From: Actinomycetota bacterium
GTDB taxonomy: Bacteria > Actinomycetota > Actinomycetes > Actinomycetales > Dermatophilaceae
Assembly (NCBI GenBank): GCA_020161815.1
Contig: JAIUOP010000016.1
Coordinates: forward strand, 1 to 59,872
Length of the DNA: 59,872 bases
Direction: 5' to 3'
Position 1 is the first letter of the stretch. Every line of letters starts with the position of its first letter. The notes below the pieces were generated by a model. The model saw only the letters and a program-made list of their open reading frames with translations. It was not told where the DNA came from and ran no database searches. The position numbers were made by a program, and so were the translations under genes. Below, in pieces: positions 28,783 to 37,280 of the stretch.

Positions 28783-30929
28783 TCTGGGTCGTCCTGCTCC
28801 TGACGATCGGCGCGATCGCCCTGGTGACCCGGTCCGCCCTGGACGGGCGGCTGTCCGCGCTCGACGGCCTCGGCGACCCGGTGCACACGGCCCCGTCGAC
28901 GGGCCTGCCGGCGCACCCAACGCCGGCCGACCTGGACGACGTCCGGTTCGACACCGCGCTGCGCGGCTACGACCCGTTCGCCGTCGACGTCCACCTCGAC
29001 GCCGTGCGCGACGGGCTGGCCGTCCCGGCCGAGCCCGTCTTCGACGTGGTGCTGCGCGGCTACCGGATGGACCAGGTCGACGAGGTGATCGCGGCCATGA
29101 CTCCCTACCGCGTCCTCGGTCTCGTCCCGACCACGGCCGAGCCAGCAGCGGGCCACTCGTCGCCGCTGCCCGCGCTCGCGGACTCGGGCTCGGCGACGGC
29201 GCCGGCGCCCACGAAACTGGGGCCGATCGACCTCGCGGTGGCCACGGCATACGGGCTCTTCGCCTACTGGCTGCTCAGTGGCCTGGCTGAGGACCCCCGG
29301 GGTCGCTACCTGTCGCAGGGAGTGCAGGACCAGCAGGCCTTCGAGTGGTACTTCGGTGCCGCCGCGCACAACCTCGCCACCTGGTCTCACCCGCTCTTCT
29401 CGACCCTCCAGAACTACCCGGAGGGCGTCAACCTGATGGCGAATGCCAGCGTGCTCGGGCTCTCGCTCCCGCTGGCACCGCTCACCCTCCTCGCCGGACC
29501 CCAGCTGACCTTCCTCGTCATCGAGTGGATCGGCTTCGCGGCGACCGCGACGTTTTGGTACCTGCTCTTCGTGCGACGCCTGCACGCCCGTCGGCTGGCG
29601 GCGGCGGTCGGCGGAGCGCTCGTCGGGTTCTCCCCGGCGATGGTCTCCCACGGCAACGGGCACCCGAACTTCCTCGCCCAGTTCGTCGTGCCGCTCATCA
29701 TCGACCGGCTCATCGCCCTGCAGGAGCGCGGGCGGACGCGAGCCCAGTGGATCCGTGGCGGGATCGGCCTGGGTCTGCTGGTCACCTGGCAGCTGTGGCT
29801 GGGGGAGGAGGTGCTGCTCCTCGCGACCGTCGGGATCACCATCGTGGGGGTCGCCATGCTCGTGCAGGGCCGCGTGGACCTGCGCGCGATGCTGCCCGGT
29901 GTGCTCGTCGGGGTGGCCACGACCGTCCTGCTCTTCGCCTACCCGCTGTGGTGGCAGTTCGCCGGGCCGCGCAGCTACCACACGATGTGGCAGCCGACCG
30001 CCGTCAACGACCTCGCCGCCCTGTGGGGGCGTGCGACCCGGACGTGGTTCGCCGATCCGTGGGCGGCGGCGGAGCTGTCGATGAACCGGACCGAGGAGAA
30101 CGCCTTCTTCGGCATCCCGTTGTGGCTGTTGGCGATCGGCATCGTCGGATGGCAGTGGCGTCGGCCGGTCGTCCGGGCGGCGGCTGTCCTCGTCGTCGTC
30201 TCGACGTGGATCTCGCTGGGGAGCAAGGTGACCTTGCACGGCGAGCGCGTGCCGGTGCCCGGGCTGTGGTCGCAGGTGCGCCACCTGCCGCTCTTCGACG
30301 GACTGCTCGCCACCCGCTTCACGCTCATTGCGGTCCCCGGGTTCGCCGTCCTCGTCGTCGTGGCGCTCGATGTCGCCCTGCGTCGGTGGCGCGGACCCAC
30401 GCCGTATGCCGTGCCGCTCGCCGTGGTGGGGCTGGGCACCGCCGTTGCGCTGGCCACGATCGCCCCGACGCCCCTGGTGGCCGATCCCCGCCCGGCCGTC
30501 CCGCGTTTCTTCACCTCGGGGGCGTGGGCGCAGTACGTCGATGAGGGCGCCGTGCTCGCCGTCCCCCCACCGGACCTCACCGACATGCGGGCCGCGGACT
30601 GGCAGGCGGCTGCGCGGTGGGGCTTCCCGCTCGTCGAGGGCTACTTCATGGGGCCGGACGGCTCGGGCACCGGCAAGGGCACGCGCGGGGCGGTCCGTCG
30701 GCCCTTCTCCACGTGGCTCGCGGAGGTGACTCGGTCCGGTGAGGCCATGGTCGCGACCCCGGAGCAGGTCCGGCAGTTCCGTGGCGACCTGCGCGCGTGG
30801 CGGGTCGATGTCGTCGTGCTCCCGGTGCGACCCGACGGCGGCGTCCTGGCGGAGTCGGTGCGGTCGGTCCTCGGTGATCCGACGGCGGTCGAGGACGTCT
30901 GGATCTGGGACGTGCGCGCGGCTCGATGA
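28779..30929 (+). CDS. DivIVA-motif / GT-C-like polytopic membrane protein (fusion)
   Basis: The 716-residue open frame joins two parts. Residues 1-110 have a membrane anchor (IWVVLLLTIGAIALV) and two DivIVA-like motifs, FDTALRGYDPFAVD (57-70) and FDVVLRGYRMDQVD (88-101). Elsewhere this small protein is normally free-standing beside LOG-family genes. After an Ala/Pro linker (about 122-148) comes a polytopic body of ten or more membrane segments, with an early loop QDQQAFEWYFGAAAHNL and a soluble C-terminal domain. The layout recalls GT-C glycosyltransferases using polyprenyl donors, though no catalytic residue is certain. GTG 28779 overlaps the previous stop (GTGA). No frame break is visible at the junction. 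Confidence 0.72.
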   Translation: MIWVVLLLTIGAIALVTRSALDGRLSALDGLGDPVHTAPSTGLPAHPTPADLDDVRFDTALRGYDPFAVDVHLDAVRDGLAVPAEPVFDVVLRGYRMDQVDEVIAAMTPYRVLGLVPTTAEPAAGHSSPLPALADSGSATAPAPTKLGPIDLAVATAYGLFAYWLLSGLAEDPRGRYLSQGVQDQQAFEWYFGAAAHNLATWSHPLFSTLQNYPEGVNLMANASVLGLSLPLAPLTLLAGPQLTFLVIEWIGFAATATFWYLLFVRRLHARRLAAAVGGALVGFSPAMVSHGNGHPNFLAQFVVPLIIDRLIALQERGRTRAQWIRGGIGLGLLVTWQLWLGEEVLLLATVGITIVGVAMLVQGRVDLRAMLPGVLVGVATTVLLFAYPLWWQFAGPRSYHTMWQPTAVNDLAALWGRATRTWFADPWAAAELSMNRTEENAFFGIPLWLLAIGIVGWQWRRPVVRAAAVLVVVSTWISLGSKVTLHGERVPVPGLWSQVRHLPLFDGLLATRFTLIAVPGFAVLVVVALDVALRRWRGPTPYAVPLAVVGLGTAVALATIAPTPLVADPRPAVPRFFTSGAWAQYVDEGAVLAVPPPDLTDMRAADWQAAARWGFPLVEGYFMGPDGSGTGKGTRGAVRRPFSTWLAEVTRSGEAMVATPEQVRQFRGDLRAWRVDVVVLPVRPDGGVLAESVRSVLGDPTAVEDVWIWDVRAAR

Positions 30930-30940
30930 GGCGTTCGGAT

Positions 30941-30969
30941 TTCGTCAGGAGACCGGGGCGCGGGATAAT
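30941..30969 (+). promoter_or_regulatory. Candidate promoter of the DUF3117 gene
   Basis: -10 GATAAT (30964-30969, 5 of 6 to consensus) is preceded after 17 bp by a weak -35 TTCGTC (30941-30946). The leader would be about 70 nt, with a GAAGGG ribosome site before ATG 31048. Confidence 0.5.
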
Positions 30970-31047
30970 AGAGCCAACACAGGCCCTGCGTGGTGCGGTC
31001 ACGACGTCCGCACCCGAGTCGGAGGGCCGAGGACGAAGGGAACTCCC

Positions 31048-31221
31048 ATGGCGGCAATGAAGCCCAGGACTGGCGACGGTGCGCTGGAGGTCGTCAAGGA
31101 GGGACGCTGCTTCGTGCTGCGCATGCCGGCCGACGGCGGTGGCCGGATCGTCATCGAGATGAACGCCGAAGAGGTCAAGAACCTCGGCGCCGCCATCGAG
31201 GCCTGCGAGGGCCTGAACTGA
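31048..31221 (+). CDS. DUF3117 small protein, 57 aa
   Basis: A 57-residue actinobacterial signature protein of unknown function. It starts MAAMKPRTGDGALEVVKEGR and ends in the conserved IEMNAEEVKNLGAAIEAC segment. ATG 31048 has GAAGGG 7 nt upstream. It has its own promoter-like sequence and a strong downstream terminator, so it is probably monocistronic. In mycobacteria it lies in the same neighbourhood, between the LOG gene and glycogen genes. Confidence 0.93.
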   Translation: MAAMKPRTGDGALEVVKEGRCFVLRMPADGGGRIVIEMNAEEVKNLGAAIEACEGLN

Positions 31222-31237
31222 CGTCCTGACGCCTCAT

Positions 31238-31274
31238 CGCGAGGGCCCCGACCGGTGTGGTCGGGGCCCTCGCG
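31238..31274 (+). terminator. 16-bp perfect terminator hairpin after DUF3117
   Basis: CGCGAGGGCCCCGACC (31238-31253) pairs perfectly with 31259-31274 around the 5-nt loop GGTGT. It begins 17 nt past the stop. The stem is strong and GC-rich with no T-run, as usual in high-GC Gram-positives. Confidence 0.88.
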
Positions 31275-31374
31275 CGTCCCATGCGTGACGGGGCCTGTGG
31301 AAGTTTGACCTTGCCTTTACCTGCCGTTGCCTATCGTGGTCACGAATCGTCACTCGCAGGGGTAAGGGCTTGTC

Positions 31375-31953
31375 GTGAAGCGATCTTTCATCGCGTATGC
31401 CGTGTCGCTCGTTGCGCTCTCGGCCTCCTTGGCGGGGTGCAACGGGGGAGGGGACCCGACGCCGTCACCCACGGTGACGTCGAGCTCGCCGGGTGCCTCG
31501 CCTTCGGTGTCAGCGAGCCCGAGCCCGTCGCCGAGCCCGTTGGTGTCGATTCCGGCCGAGGCGATGCAGCAGACACCCGAGGGCGCCGTGGCCTTCGTGA
31601 AGTTTTACTTCAACCAAGTGGATCTGGCTTGGACCAGCGGTGCTCCCGGACCCTTGGCTGACTTGGCTGCTCCCGAGTGCGGTACGTGCGCAAACTTTCT
31701 TTCCACCGCTCAACAGTTCGAGAAGTCAGCAACACACGCTGACGGGCCCAGCTTTGAAGTCGACAACGTGAAGGTCACCCCGGGGGCGCCCGAGGGCCGC
31801 ATCTTCCTCTCGTCGACCATCCGTCAGCTTCCTTCTCGGGTTGTTGATGTCTCCGGTCAAGTCCTGTCTCAAGCCACCCCTGACGAGATTGCTGCGGACA
31901 TTGCTCTTACTTGGACGGGGGCGTCGTGGCGAACTTACGCCGTCTCCTTCTGA
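31375..31953 (+). CDS. DUF6318-like secreted lipoprotein
   Basis: The 192-residue protein has a signal peptide, lipobox SLAGC with Cys22, a Ser/Pro-rich linker (SPSVSASPSPSPSPL) and a compact domain. That domain includes PEGAVAFVKFYFNQVDLAWTSG and two cysteines in PECGTCANF, matching the DUF6318 family of actinobacterial lipoproteins. GTG 31375 has AAGGG about 8 nt upstream. The next gene starts inside its last codons with a 28-nt overlap. Third-position GC is lower here than in neighbours (runs such as AAGTTTTACTTCAACCAAG), which hints at a more recently acquired segment. Confidence 0.8.
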   Translation: MKRSFIAYAVSLVALSASLAGCNGGGDPTPSPTVTSSSPGASPSVSASPSPSPSPLVSIPAEAMQQTPEGAVAFVKFYFNQVDLAWTSGAPGPLADLAAPECGTCANFLSTAQQFEKSATHADGPSFEVDNVKVTPGAPEGRIFLSSTIRQLPSRVVDVSGQVLSQATPDEIAADIALTWTGASWRTYAVSF

Positions 31954-32861
31954 CGTTGCTGGTGCTACTAGTAGCAGCCTTCGGTTCCTCGTCGGCTCTT
32001 GGCGCTGACCCACCACCAACGACACAAATTAGACAGCACGAGGGTGGAGACGACCATCTCCAAACCTCGGCCGGGATGAGTGCCAATGACCTCCGCGAAA
32101 GAGCGGCGAAGGTGCCTGGCTCGGCAACAGCGCCAGCGGGCTACGCGGGGCCGTGGTACCAATACGCAGCCACGTCCTACTGCAACCACGCACCGCCCGG
32201 ATCAGCCCAGGCCACAGACAACTCGTGCACGAACATGTGGACGGTCTGCAACCCGACGTCCAACCCGAGCGTGACCCGTGGGCCTGCGGTGCGGGTGTGG
32301 TCGCGCCAGGTCGACGTCGACAACCAGCCCCTGCCCGGCGCAACGTGGTTCGAGGAGGGATACACCTGCTTACCCGACCTGGTGCCGGGGGCCACCAACG
32401 TCCTCACAGCGGAGATGATCCTCAAGGCCTTCCATGACACGGCGTTCGCGAAGGCGACAGCGGCGGTGCAGCCGGTGAAGGGCACCACGCTGGTGAACCT
32501 GCCCACGTACTACGAGCTGCAGTGGCCGGCGGAGGGGTTCCAGCCGGACGAGGTGGACACGACCACGCTCGTGGGGCATCGGGTGCAGATCAAGCCGACC
32601 TTCCAGTCGGCGACCTATGTCTTCGGCGACGGCACCACCTCTGGTCCGGTCGCGACCTTGGGCGGGCCGTACCCGATCGGTGATGTTGTTCACACCTACG
32701 GCCAGCCGGCCGACGTGCAGGTGCGGATCGACGTGACCTATGGCGGTCAGTTCAGCGTCGACGGCGGGGACTGGATCGACATCCCCGGCACCGCAACGGT
32801 CGAGGGCGCACCTTTCGCCCTGCGCGTCGCCGAGGCCCACGCCCAGCTCGTCACCCGCTAA
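31926..32861 (+). CDS. Secreted protein with PKD-like C-terminal domain
   Basis: The 311-residue protein starts with a clear signal peptide (ANLRRLLLTLLVLLVAAFG, then SALGADPP). A middle region has four cysteines (SYCNHAPP, NSCTNMWTVCNP, YTCLPD). The C-terminal segment YVFGDGTTSGPVATLGGPYP with VVHTYGQPADVQVRIDVTYGG has the beta-sandwich pattern of PKD-like domains. GTG 31926 with GGGGG 5 nt upstream is preferred; TTG 31911 is possible. It overlaps the DUF6318 lipoprotein gene, so the two surface proteins are co-expressed and may interact. No function is known. Confidence 0.75.
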   Translation: MANLRRLLLTLLVLLVAAFGSSSALGADPPPTTQIRQHEGGDDHLQTSAGMSANDLRERAAKVPGSATAPAGYAGPWYQYAATSYCNHAPPGSAQATDNSCTNMWTVCNPTSNPSVTRGPAVRVWSRQVDVDNQPLPGATWFEEGYTCLPDLVPGATNVLTAEMILKAFHDTAFAKATAAVQPVKGTTLVNLPTYYELQWPAEGFQPDEVDTTTLVGHRVQIKPTFQSATYVFGDGTTSGPVATLGGPYPIGDVVHTYGQPADVQVRIDVTYGGQFSVDGGDWIDIPGTATVEGAPFALRVAEAHAQLVTR

Positions 32862-32961
32862 CGGATTTCCACAGGCCGGCATTGCCGATGCGGCTGTCTG
32901 TCGGTGCTGCGTGATATGAGCAATTCCGCTGTGTGCCAGCGAAATTGGCTCCGCTCAACCC

Positions 32962-32990
32962 TTGTGTTCCGAATCGAACATGCGTACGAT
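32962..32990 (+). promoter_or_regulatory. Leaderless promoter of the DUF222-HNH gene
   Basis: -35 TTGTGT (32962-32967), a 17-bp spacer and -10 TACGAT (32985-32990) are followed by 6 nt and the ATG at 32997. GGAGG lies only 1 nt from the ATG, too close for a ribosome site, so a leaderless transcript is likely. Confidence 0.55.
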
Positions 32991-32996
32991 GGAGGC

Positions 32997-34469
32997 ATGA
33001 GCAGGCACCCTCAGCCGACGCCACCCGATGGCGGTGAGCGGGCGCGTGCCATGGACTTCCTCGACTGGCTCAAGGAAGTCGACGGAGCCCGCTTGGGTGA
33101 CCGCGAGCGGCTCGAGTTGATCGCCGTCCTGGAGCGCGTCAAGGCCGCTGCGGCCGGCGCCCAGGCGAAGGTGACCGCGGCCTTCGCCGACTCCCAGCGA
33201 GCCGACCATGTGGCTCGCGGCGGCAAGGCCGCCGAGGTCGCGCGCAGCATCGGGGCGCAGGTCGCCCTGGCCCGCAGGGACTCCCCGACGATGGGGGACC
33301 GGCACCTGGGACTGGCCCGGGCCCTGGTCACTGAACTGCCGCACACGCTCCGGGCTCTGGCGGCGGGTGAGCTGTCCGAGTTTCGGGCGACGATCGTCGC
33401 ACGTGAGACCGCCACCCTCTCCCGCGAGGATCGCGCGCTCGCTGACGAACGGCTCGCCGCGGACCTCCCGCACCTCGGCACGCGTGCAGTCGCCGGGGCC
33501 GCGCGCCGCATCGCTGCCGAGCTCGATGCGGCCAGCGTGGTGCGCCAGCACGAACGGGCCGTCTCATCACGGCGGGTGAGCCTGCGGCCCGCCCCGGCAG
33601 GCATGGCCTACCTGACCTTCCTCGCGCCGCTCAAGGACGCCGTCGCCGCGTATGCCGCGACCGGGCGCCTCGCGGATGCCGCCCTGTCCTCCGGTGGTCC
33701 CGACCCCCGCGGCCGCTCAAGAGGGCAGCTGATGGTGGACCTCGGCCTGGACCGGATCCTCGGTCGGGCCGACGGCGCCGAGGTGCCGGTGGAGATCCAA
33801 CTCGTCATGACCGCGGGCTCCTTGTTCGCCCGGCCCACCTCCAGCCCCGCGAAGCCGACTGACCTCGGCACGCGCGCTGCCGACCCAGCTGACGAGGCGG
33901 CCACGATCTCCGGCTTTGGACCGATTCCGGCGCCTGTGGCCCGTGCCTGGGTCCGATCAGCGGATCGCGCGTGGATTCGCCGCCTCTTCACCAGCCCCGA
34001 CGGTCGGGACCTGGTCGCCATGGAGTCCAGACGCCGTCTCTTCGACGGGTCGCTGCGGAAACTCCTCATTGTGCGCGACCAGACCTGTCGCACGCCATGG
34101 TGCGACGCGCCGATCAGGCAGGTGGACCACGCGCAGCCCGCCCGTGATGACGGCCCTACCGATGTGGAGAACGGTCAGGGGCTGTGTGCCCGCTGCAACC
34201 TCACCAAGGAGGCGCCCGGGTGGAGCGCGATCCCGACCCGAAGTCGCCCCACCCGGGCAGCGACGGCGCCCGACCGGCCCGACACCACGCACCGGATCCA
34301 GATCACGACCCCGACCGGGCTCACCTATCGATCCACCGCGCCGCCAGTGCTCGGGTGGGGCTGGTCGCCACCTGCGTCGACGAGCCATCCATCCGTCCCC
34401 AGCGACGAGCTCCACGCCCTGACTTCGCGCCTGGAGCGGCAGTACGCACAGATCCTCGCAGCGGCCTGA
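32997..34469 (+). CDS. DUF222 (13E12-type) HNH endonuclease-like protein
   Basis: The 490-residue protein has an N-terminal helical DUF222 domain (residues about 15-230: AVLERVKAAAAGAQAKVTAAFAD, GDRHLGLARALVTELP, LSREDRALADERLAADLP) and a C-terminal HNH nuclease. The HNH core is CRTPWCDAPIRQVDHAQPARD, then ENGQGLCARCNLTKEAPGW, with the DH pair and zinc-binding cysteines intact. This family is multi-copy in actinobacteria and called REP13E12-like. Its biological role is unknown. Not clearly mobile here: I find no terminal repeats. Confidence 0.88.
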   Translation: MSRHPQPTPPDGGERARAMDFLDWLKEVDGARLGDRERLELIAVLERVKAAAAGAQAKVTAAFADSQRADHVARGGKAAEVARSIGAQVALARRDSPTMGDRHLGLARALVTELPHTLRALAAGELSEFRATIVARETATLSREDRALADERLAADLPHLGTRAVAGAARRIAAELDAASVVRQHERAVSSRRVSLRPAPAGMAYLTFLAPLKDAVAAYAATGRLADAALSSGGPDPRGRSRGQLMVDLGLDRILGRADGAEVPVEIQLVMTAGSLFARPTSSPAKPTDLGTRAADPADEAATISGFGPIPAPVARAWVRSADRAWIRRLFTSPDGRDLVAMESRRRLFDGSLRKLLIVRDQTCRTPWCDAPIRQVDHAQPARDDGPTDVENGQGLCARCNLTKEAPGWSAIPTRSRPTRAATAPDRPDTTHRIQITTPTGLTYRSTAPPVLGWGWSPPASTSHPSVPSDELHALTSRLERQYAQILAAA

Positions 34470-34491
34470 CCCCGTGGCGCCGCTGGGCAAG

Positions 34492-34497
34492 TAGGGT
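34492..34497 (+). promoter_or_regulatory. -10 box of leucyl aminopeptidase (leaderless)
   Basis: TAGGGT ends 7 nt before GTG 34505. No ribosome site precedes the start, and the upstream gene's stop is only 35 nt away. Confidence 0.5.
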
Positions 34498-34504
34498 CGC
34501 AGAC

Positions 34505-36130
34505 GTGCCCTCCCGCCGCGCTCGCCCCGCCTCGTCCACCGCAGCCCGCCATACCCCCGACCCCGCAGCGGCGGGGCGCCTGGACCTGCTCGAGCCGGTC
34601 ATGAGCGCCGTCGAGGTCGCTGCAGCCCGGCTGCCGGACCTGCTCGCCGACCTGGACCCGACCAGCGTCACCATCGCGCTTCTCCTCCCCGAGGGCGAGG
34701 GGTCCGCGGTTGCCTCCCTGGCCCCCCTGGGCGAGCTCGGGTTCGACGTCGAGGAGCTGGTGGCCACCCACGAACCCAAGGCAGGGGAGGGGGCAGTGAC
34801 CCGCATCCCCTTCGCCCCGGGCGATCGGCCGGTGCGACGAGCGCTCGTCGTGGGGGTGGGTGCCTCCACCGCGGACGGCTCGGGCCATGCCCACCGCAGG
34901 GCCGGAGCCACGCTCGGGCGAGTCGCGCGTGGCAGCCGGGACGTGGTGCTCGCCGTGCCCCCACGCACCACCCCGCACGAGCTGTCGGGCCTCGTCGAGG
35001 GCTTCCTCCTCGGCGGCTGGACCGTCCCGACCTGGCGAGCCCAGGGTCCGACCCCTCCGGCCGAGGCACAACGACCCGCCACACGGCTGCTCCTCGCCGC
35101 GGATGCATCCGGCGCGGAGCAGCTCGCCGAGGCCGCGAGACGGTCCGCCATCCGGGTCCGCGCGACCCTGCTCGCCCGCTGCCTGGGCCTCACGCCCAGC
35201 AACATCAAGAACCCGGCGTGGATGGCCGCCCGGTGCCGCTCCCTGGCCCGTCGCCACGGCCTGACCGTCAAGGTCTGGAACGAGCGCGACCTGGCCAGGG
35301 AGGGCTTCGGTGGCCTGCTCGCCGTCGGCGGGGGCTCGGCGACCCCGCCGCGCCTGGTGCAGCTGGAGTGGAATCCTCCGGGCCCCGAGGCCGGGCCTGA
35401 CCCGGTGCACGTCGTCCTCGTGGGCAAGGGGATCACCTTCGACACCGGTGGCTTGGACATCAAGCCCGCCGAGGGCATGCTCGCGATGAAGACCGACATG
35501 ATGGGGTCGGCCGCCGTCGCCGCCACCCTCGCGGCCTGCCGCGACCTCGGCGTCGCGGTGCGCGTCACCGGCCTGCTCGCCCTTGCCGAGAACGCCGTCT
35601 CCGGTGCCGCCTACCGCCCCAGCGATGTCGTCACCCACTACAGCGGGACCACCGTTGAGATCGGCAACACCGACGCCGAAGGTCGCGTCGTCCTCGCCGA
35701 TGCCCTGGCGTATGCCGTGGAGCAGCTCCGCCCGGACGTGGTCGTGGACATCGCCACCCTCACCGGCGCTGCCCGGGTGGCCTTTGCGCGGGCCATGGCG
35801 CCGGTCTTCGCCACCGACGACGGCCTCCGGGACGCCCTCATCGCGGCCGGGACGGCCGAGGGTGAGACGCTGTGGCCGCTCCCGCTGCCGACGGCATACC
35901 GTGCAGCCTTGGACTCACCGGTGGCCGACCTCCAGCAGATCTCGGGGGCACACGGCGCCGGGTCGATCATGGCGGCCCTCTTCCTCAGGGAGTTCGTGGG
36001 GCAGACGCCATGGGCGCACCTGGACGTCGCCGGACCCGGCCGGTCCGATGTCGACGCCGGGTTGCTCGCCAAGGGGCCGACCGGGTTCGGGACACGTGTG
36101 CTGCTGCGGTGGCTGGAAGGACTTCGATGA
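34505..36130 (+). CDS. pepA: Leucyl aminopeptidase (M17)
   Basis: Zinc/manganese-dependent cytosolic exopeptidase. The 541-residue protein has a divergent N-terminal domain and the M17 catalytic domain with VGKGITFDTGGLDIKP (Lys and first Asp), MKTDMMGSAAVAATL and signature NTDAEGRVVLADALAYA. The catalytic Arg is in that signature. GTG 34505 is chosen for its leaderless promoter geometry; the upstream reading frame overlaps the DUF222-HNH gene and has no similarity. Its stop overlaps the following small gene (ATGA). Confidence 0.94.
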   Translation: MPSRRARPASSTAARHTPDPAAAGRLDLLEPVMSAVEVAAARLPDLLADLDPTSVTIALLLPEGEGSAVASLAPLGELGFDVEELVATHEPKAGEGAVTRIPFAPGDRPVRRALVVGVGASTADGSGHAHRRAGATLGRVARGSRDVVLAVPPRTTPHELSGLVEGFLLGGWTVPTWRAQGPTPPAEAQRPATRLLLAADASGAEQLAEAARRSAIRVRATLLARCLGLTPSNIKNPAWMAARCRSLARRHGLTVKVWNERDLAREGFGGLLAVGGGSATPPRLVQLEWNPPGPEAGPDPVHVVLVGKGITFDTGGLDIKPAEGMLAMKTDMMGSAAVAATLAACRDLGVAVRVTGLLALAENAVSGAAYRPSDVVTHYSGTTVEIGNTDAEGRVVLADALAYAVEQLRPDVVVDIATLTGAARVAFARAMAPVFATDDGLRDALIAAGTAEGETLWPLPLPTAYRAALDSPVADLQQISGAHGAGSIMAALFLREFVGQTPWAHLDVAGPGRSDVDAGLLAKGPTGFGTRVLLRWLEGLR

Positions 36131-36492
36131 ACGCCGGATACGGGCTGGCCGTCCGCTGGTCACTCAAGGACGCTCCGGAGGGGGTCGCCCGACGCCTTCG
36201 TGAGTATGTCGTCGGGACCTCGATCGCGAGGTTCATGTTCGAGGACGGACTGGCCTTCAAGGTCTGGCGGATGCGCGAGGGGGAGTGGTTCGAGGGCACC
36301 TACGTCTTCGACAGCGAGTTCGAGCGGGACCGCTTCCGGACCCAGTTCGAGGCCGTGGCGGCAACCTCCCCCGGGTCGGAGATCATCGGCTCCGCCCCGA
36401 TCGCCATCGAGGACTACGAGGTGGTGGCGATCGCCGAAGGGCCGGCCGGCTTCCGGCGCGGCGCCGGGCCAGGCCTGGACCCGCACGACTGA
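36127..36492 (+). CDS. Conserved hypothetical protein, 121 aa
   Basis: A 121-residue protein with an alternating beta/alpha pattern (YGLAVRWSLKDAPEGVARRL, SIARFMFEDGLAFKVWRMREG, WFEGTYVFDSEFERDRF). It looks like a dimeric alpha/beta-barrel (ABM/YdhR-like) fold. No catalytic residue can be assigned. ATG 36127 overlaps the pepA stop, so it is translationally coupled to the aminopeptidase. I recognise the pattern but no named function. Confidence 0.78.
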   Translation: MNAGYGLAVRWSLKDAPEGVARRLREYVVGTSIARFMFEDGLAFKVWRMREGEWFEGTYVFDSEFERDRFRTQFEAVAATSPGSEIIGSAPIAIEDYEVVAIAEGPAGFRRGAGPGLDPHD

Positions 36493-36508
36493 CCTGGCGA
36501 GGACCCGG

Positions 36509-37144
36509 TCAGCGCTTGACGGCGACGAAGAGTCCGTCGCTCACGGGCAGCAGGGCGCTGACCAGCCGCTCGTCGTCACGCAGTGACTTGCCCAGGTCCC
36601 GCAGGATCGAGGTCTCCTCGTCGCGCGAGGCCGGGTCGGCCACGCGGTCGTGCCAGAGCATGTTGTCGAGCACGAGCACCCCGCCGGGGCGGAGCAGGCG
36701 GATCGCGTGCTCGGCATACGTCGGGTAGTTGACCTTGTCCGCGTCGATGAGGACCACGTCGTAGGCGCCGTCGCTCATCCGGGGCAGCACCTCGCTCGCG
36801 CGTCCGGTGATGACCCGCGTCCGCTGGTGGGCGATGCCCGCTGCGGCAAAGGCGGCCTTCGCGGCCCGGGAGTGCTCGGCGTCGACGTCGATCGTGGTGA
36901 GCACTCCGTGCTCGGGCATCCCCGCGAGCAGCCAGAGGCCGGACGTGCCTGCCCCACTGCCGATCTCCATGACGTGGGTGGCGCCGACGGCGGCGGCGAG
37001 GACACGCAGGGCGGCCCCGGCTCCGGTGCCGACGGGCGTGGCGGCACCGAGCTCCAGCCCGCGACGACGGGCCGCCTCGACGGCCTCTGCCTCGGGAACG
37101 AACTCCTCGGCATACGACCAGCTGGCCGGCTTCAGGGTGCTCAT
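36509..37144 (-). CDS. O-methyltransferase (family 3, Rv1220c-like)
   Basis: The 211-residue caffeoyl-CoA-type O-methyltransferase has motif [39 protein letters not shown], and the metal-binding region [21 protein letters not shown] with [13 protein letters not shown]. The physiological substrate is unknown. ATG 37144 follows a TAGGGT -10 (37158-37153) by 8 nt without a ribosome site. It is divergent from sigE, the same arrangement as Rv1220c/sigE in M. tuberculosis, which strengthens the identification of the neighbour. Confidence 0.92.
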   Translation of the reverse strand: MSTLKPASWSYAEEFVPEAEAVEAARRRGLELGAATPVGTGAGAALRVLAAAVGATHVMEIGSGAGTSGLWLLAGMPEHGVLTTIDVDAEHSRAAKAAFAAAGIAHQRTRVITGRASEVLPRMSDGAYDVVLIDADKVNYPTYAEHAIRLLRPGGVLVLDNMLWHDRVADPASRDEETSILRDLGKSLRDDERLVSALLPVSDGLFVAVKR

Positions 37145-37152
37145 GGCCGCCA

Positions 37153-37158
37153 ACCCTA
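37153..37158 (-). promoter_or_regulatory. -10 box of the O-methyltransferase (leaderless)
   Basis: TAGGGT on the minus strand (37158-37153) lies 8 nt before ATG 37144. No Shine-Dalgarno sequence is present. Confidence 0.45.
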
Positions 37159-37217
37159 CTCGCCACGACCTCAGGGGCGACGATCACCGACCTCACAGGA
37201 AACGTCCAGACGCCGGG

Positions 37218-37243
37218 GGAACAATCGGGGCTCCGACGGCGTC
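37218..37243 (+). promoter_or_regulatory. Candidate ECF sigma-type promoter of sigE
   Basis: GGAAC (37218-37222), 17 bp, then CGTC (37240-37243) matches the GGAAC / CGTT-like pattern of group 4 (ECF) promoters, including those of sigE regulons. The sigE ATG follows 37 nt later. This suggests autoregulation and needs a mapped 5' end. Confidence 0.5.
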
Positions 37244-37280
37244 CCTGTGGGGGCACCCTCCGAGTGGAAAGTGGACCGCA

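Noticed and set aside
32997..34469. DUF222-HNH gene as an insertion element or homing intron
   Set aside because: No terminal repeats, target duplications or interrupted host gene are visible, and it has its own promoter.
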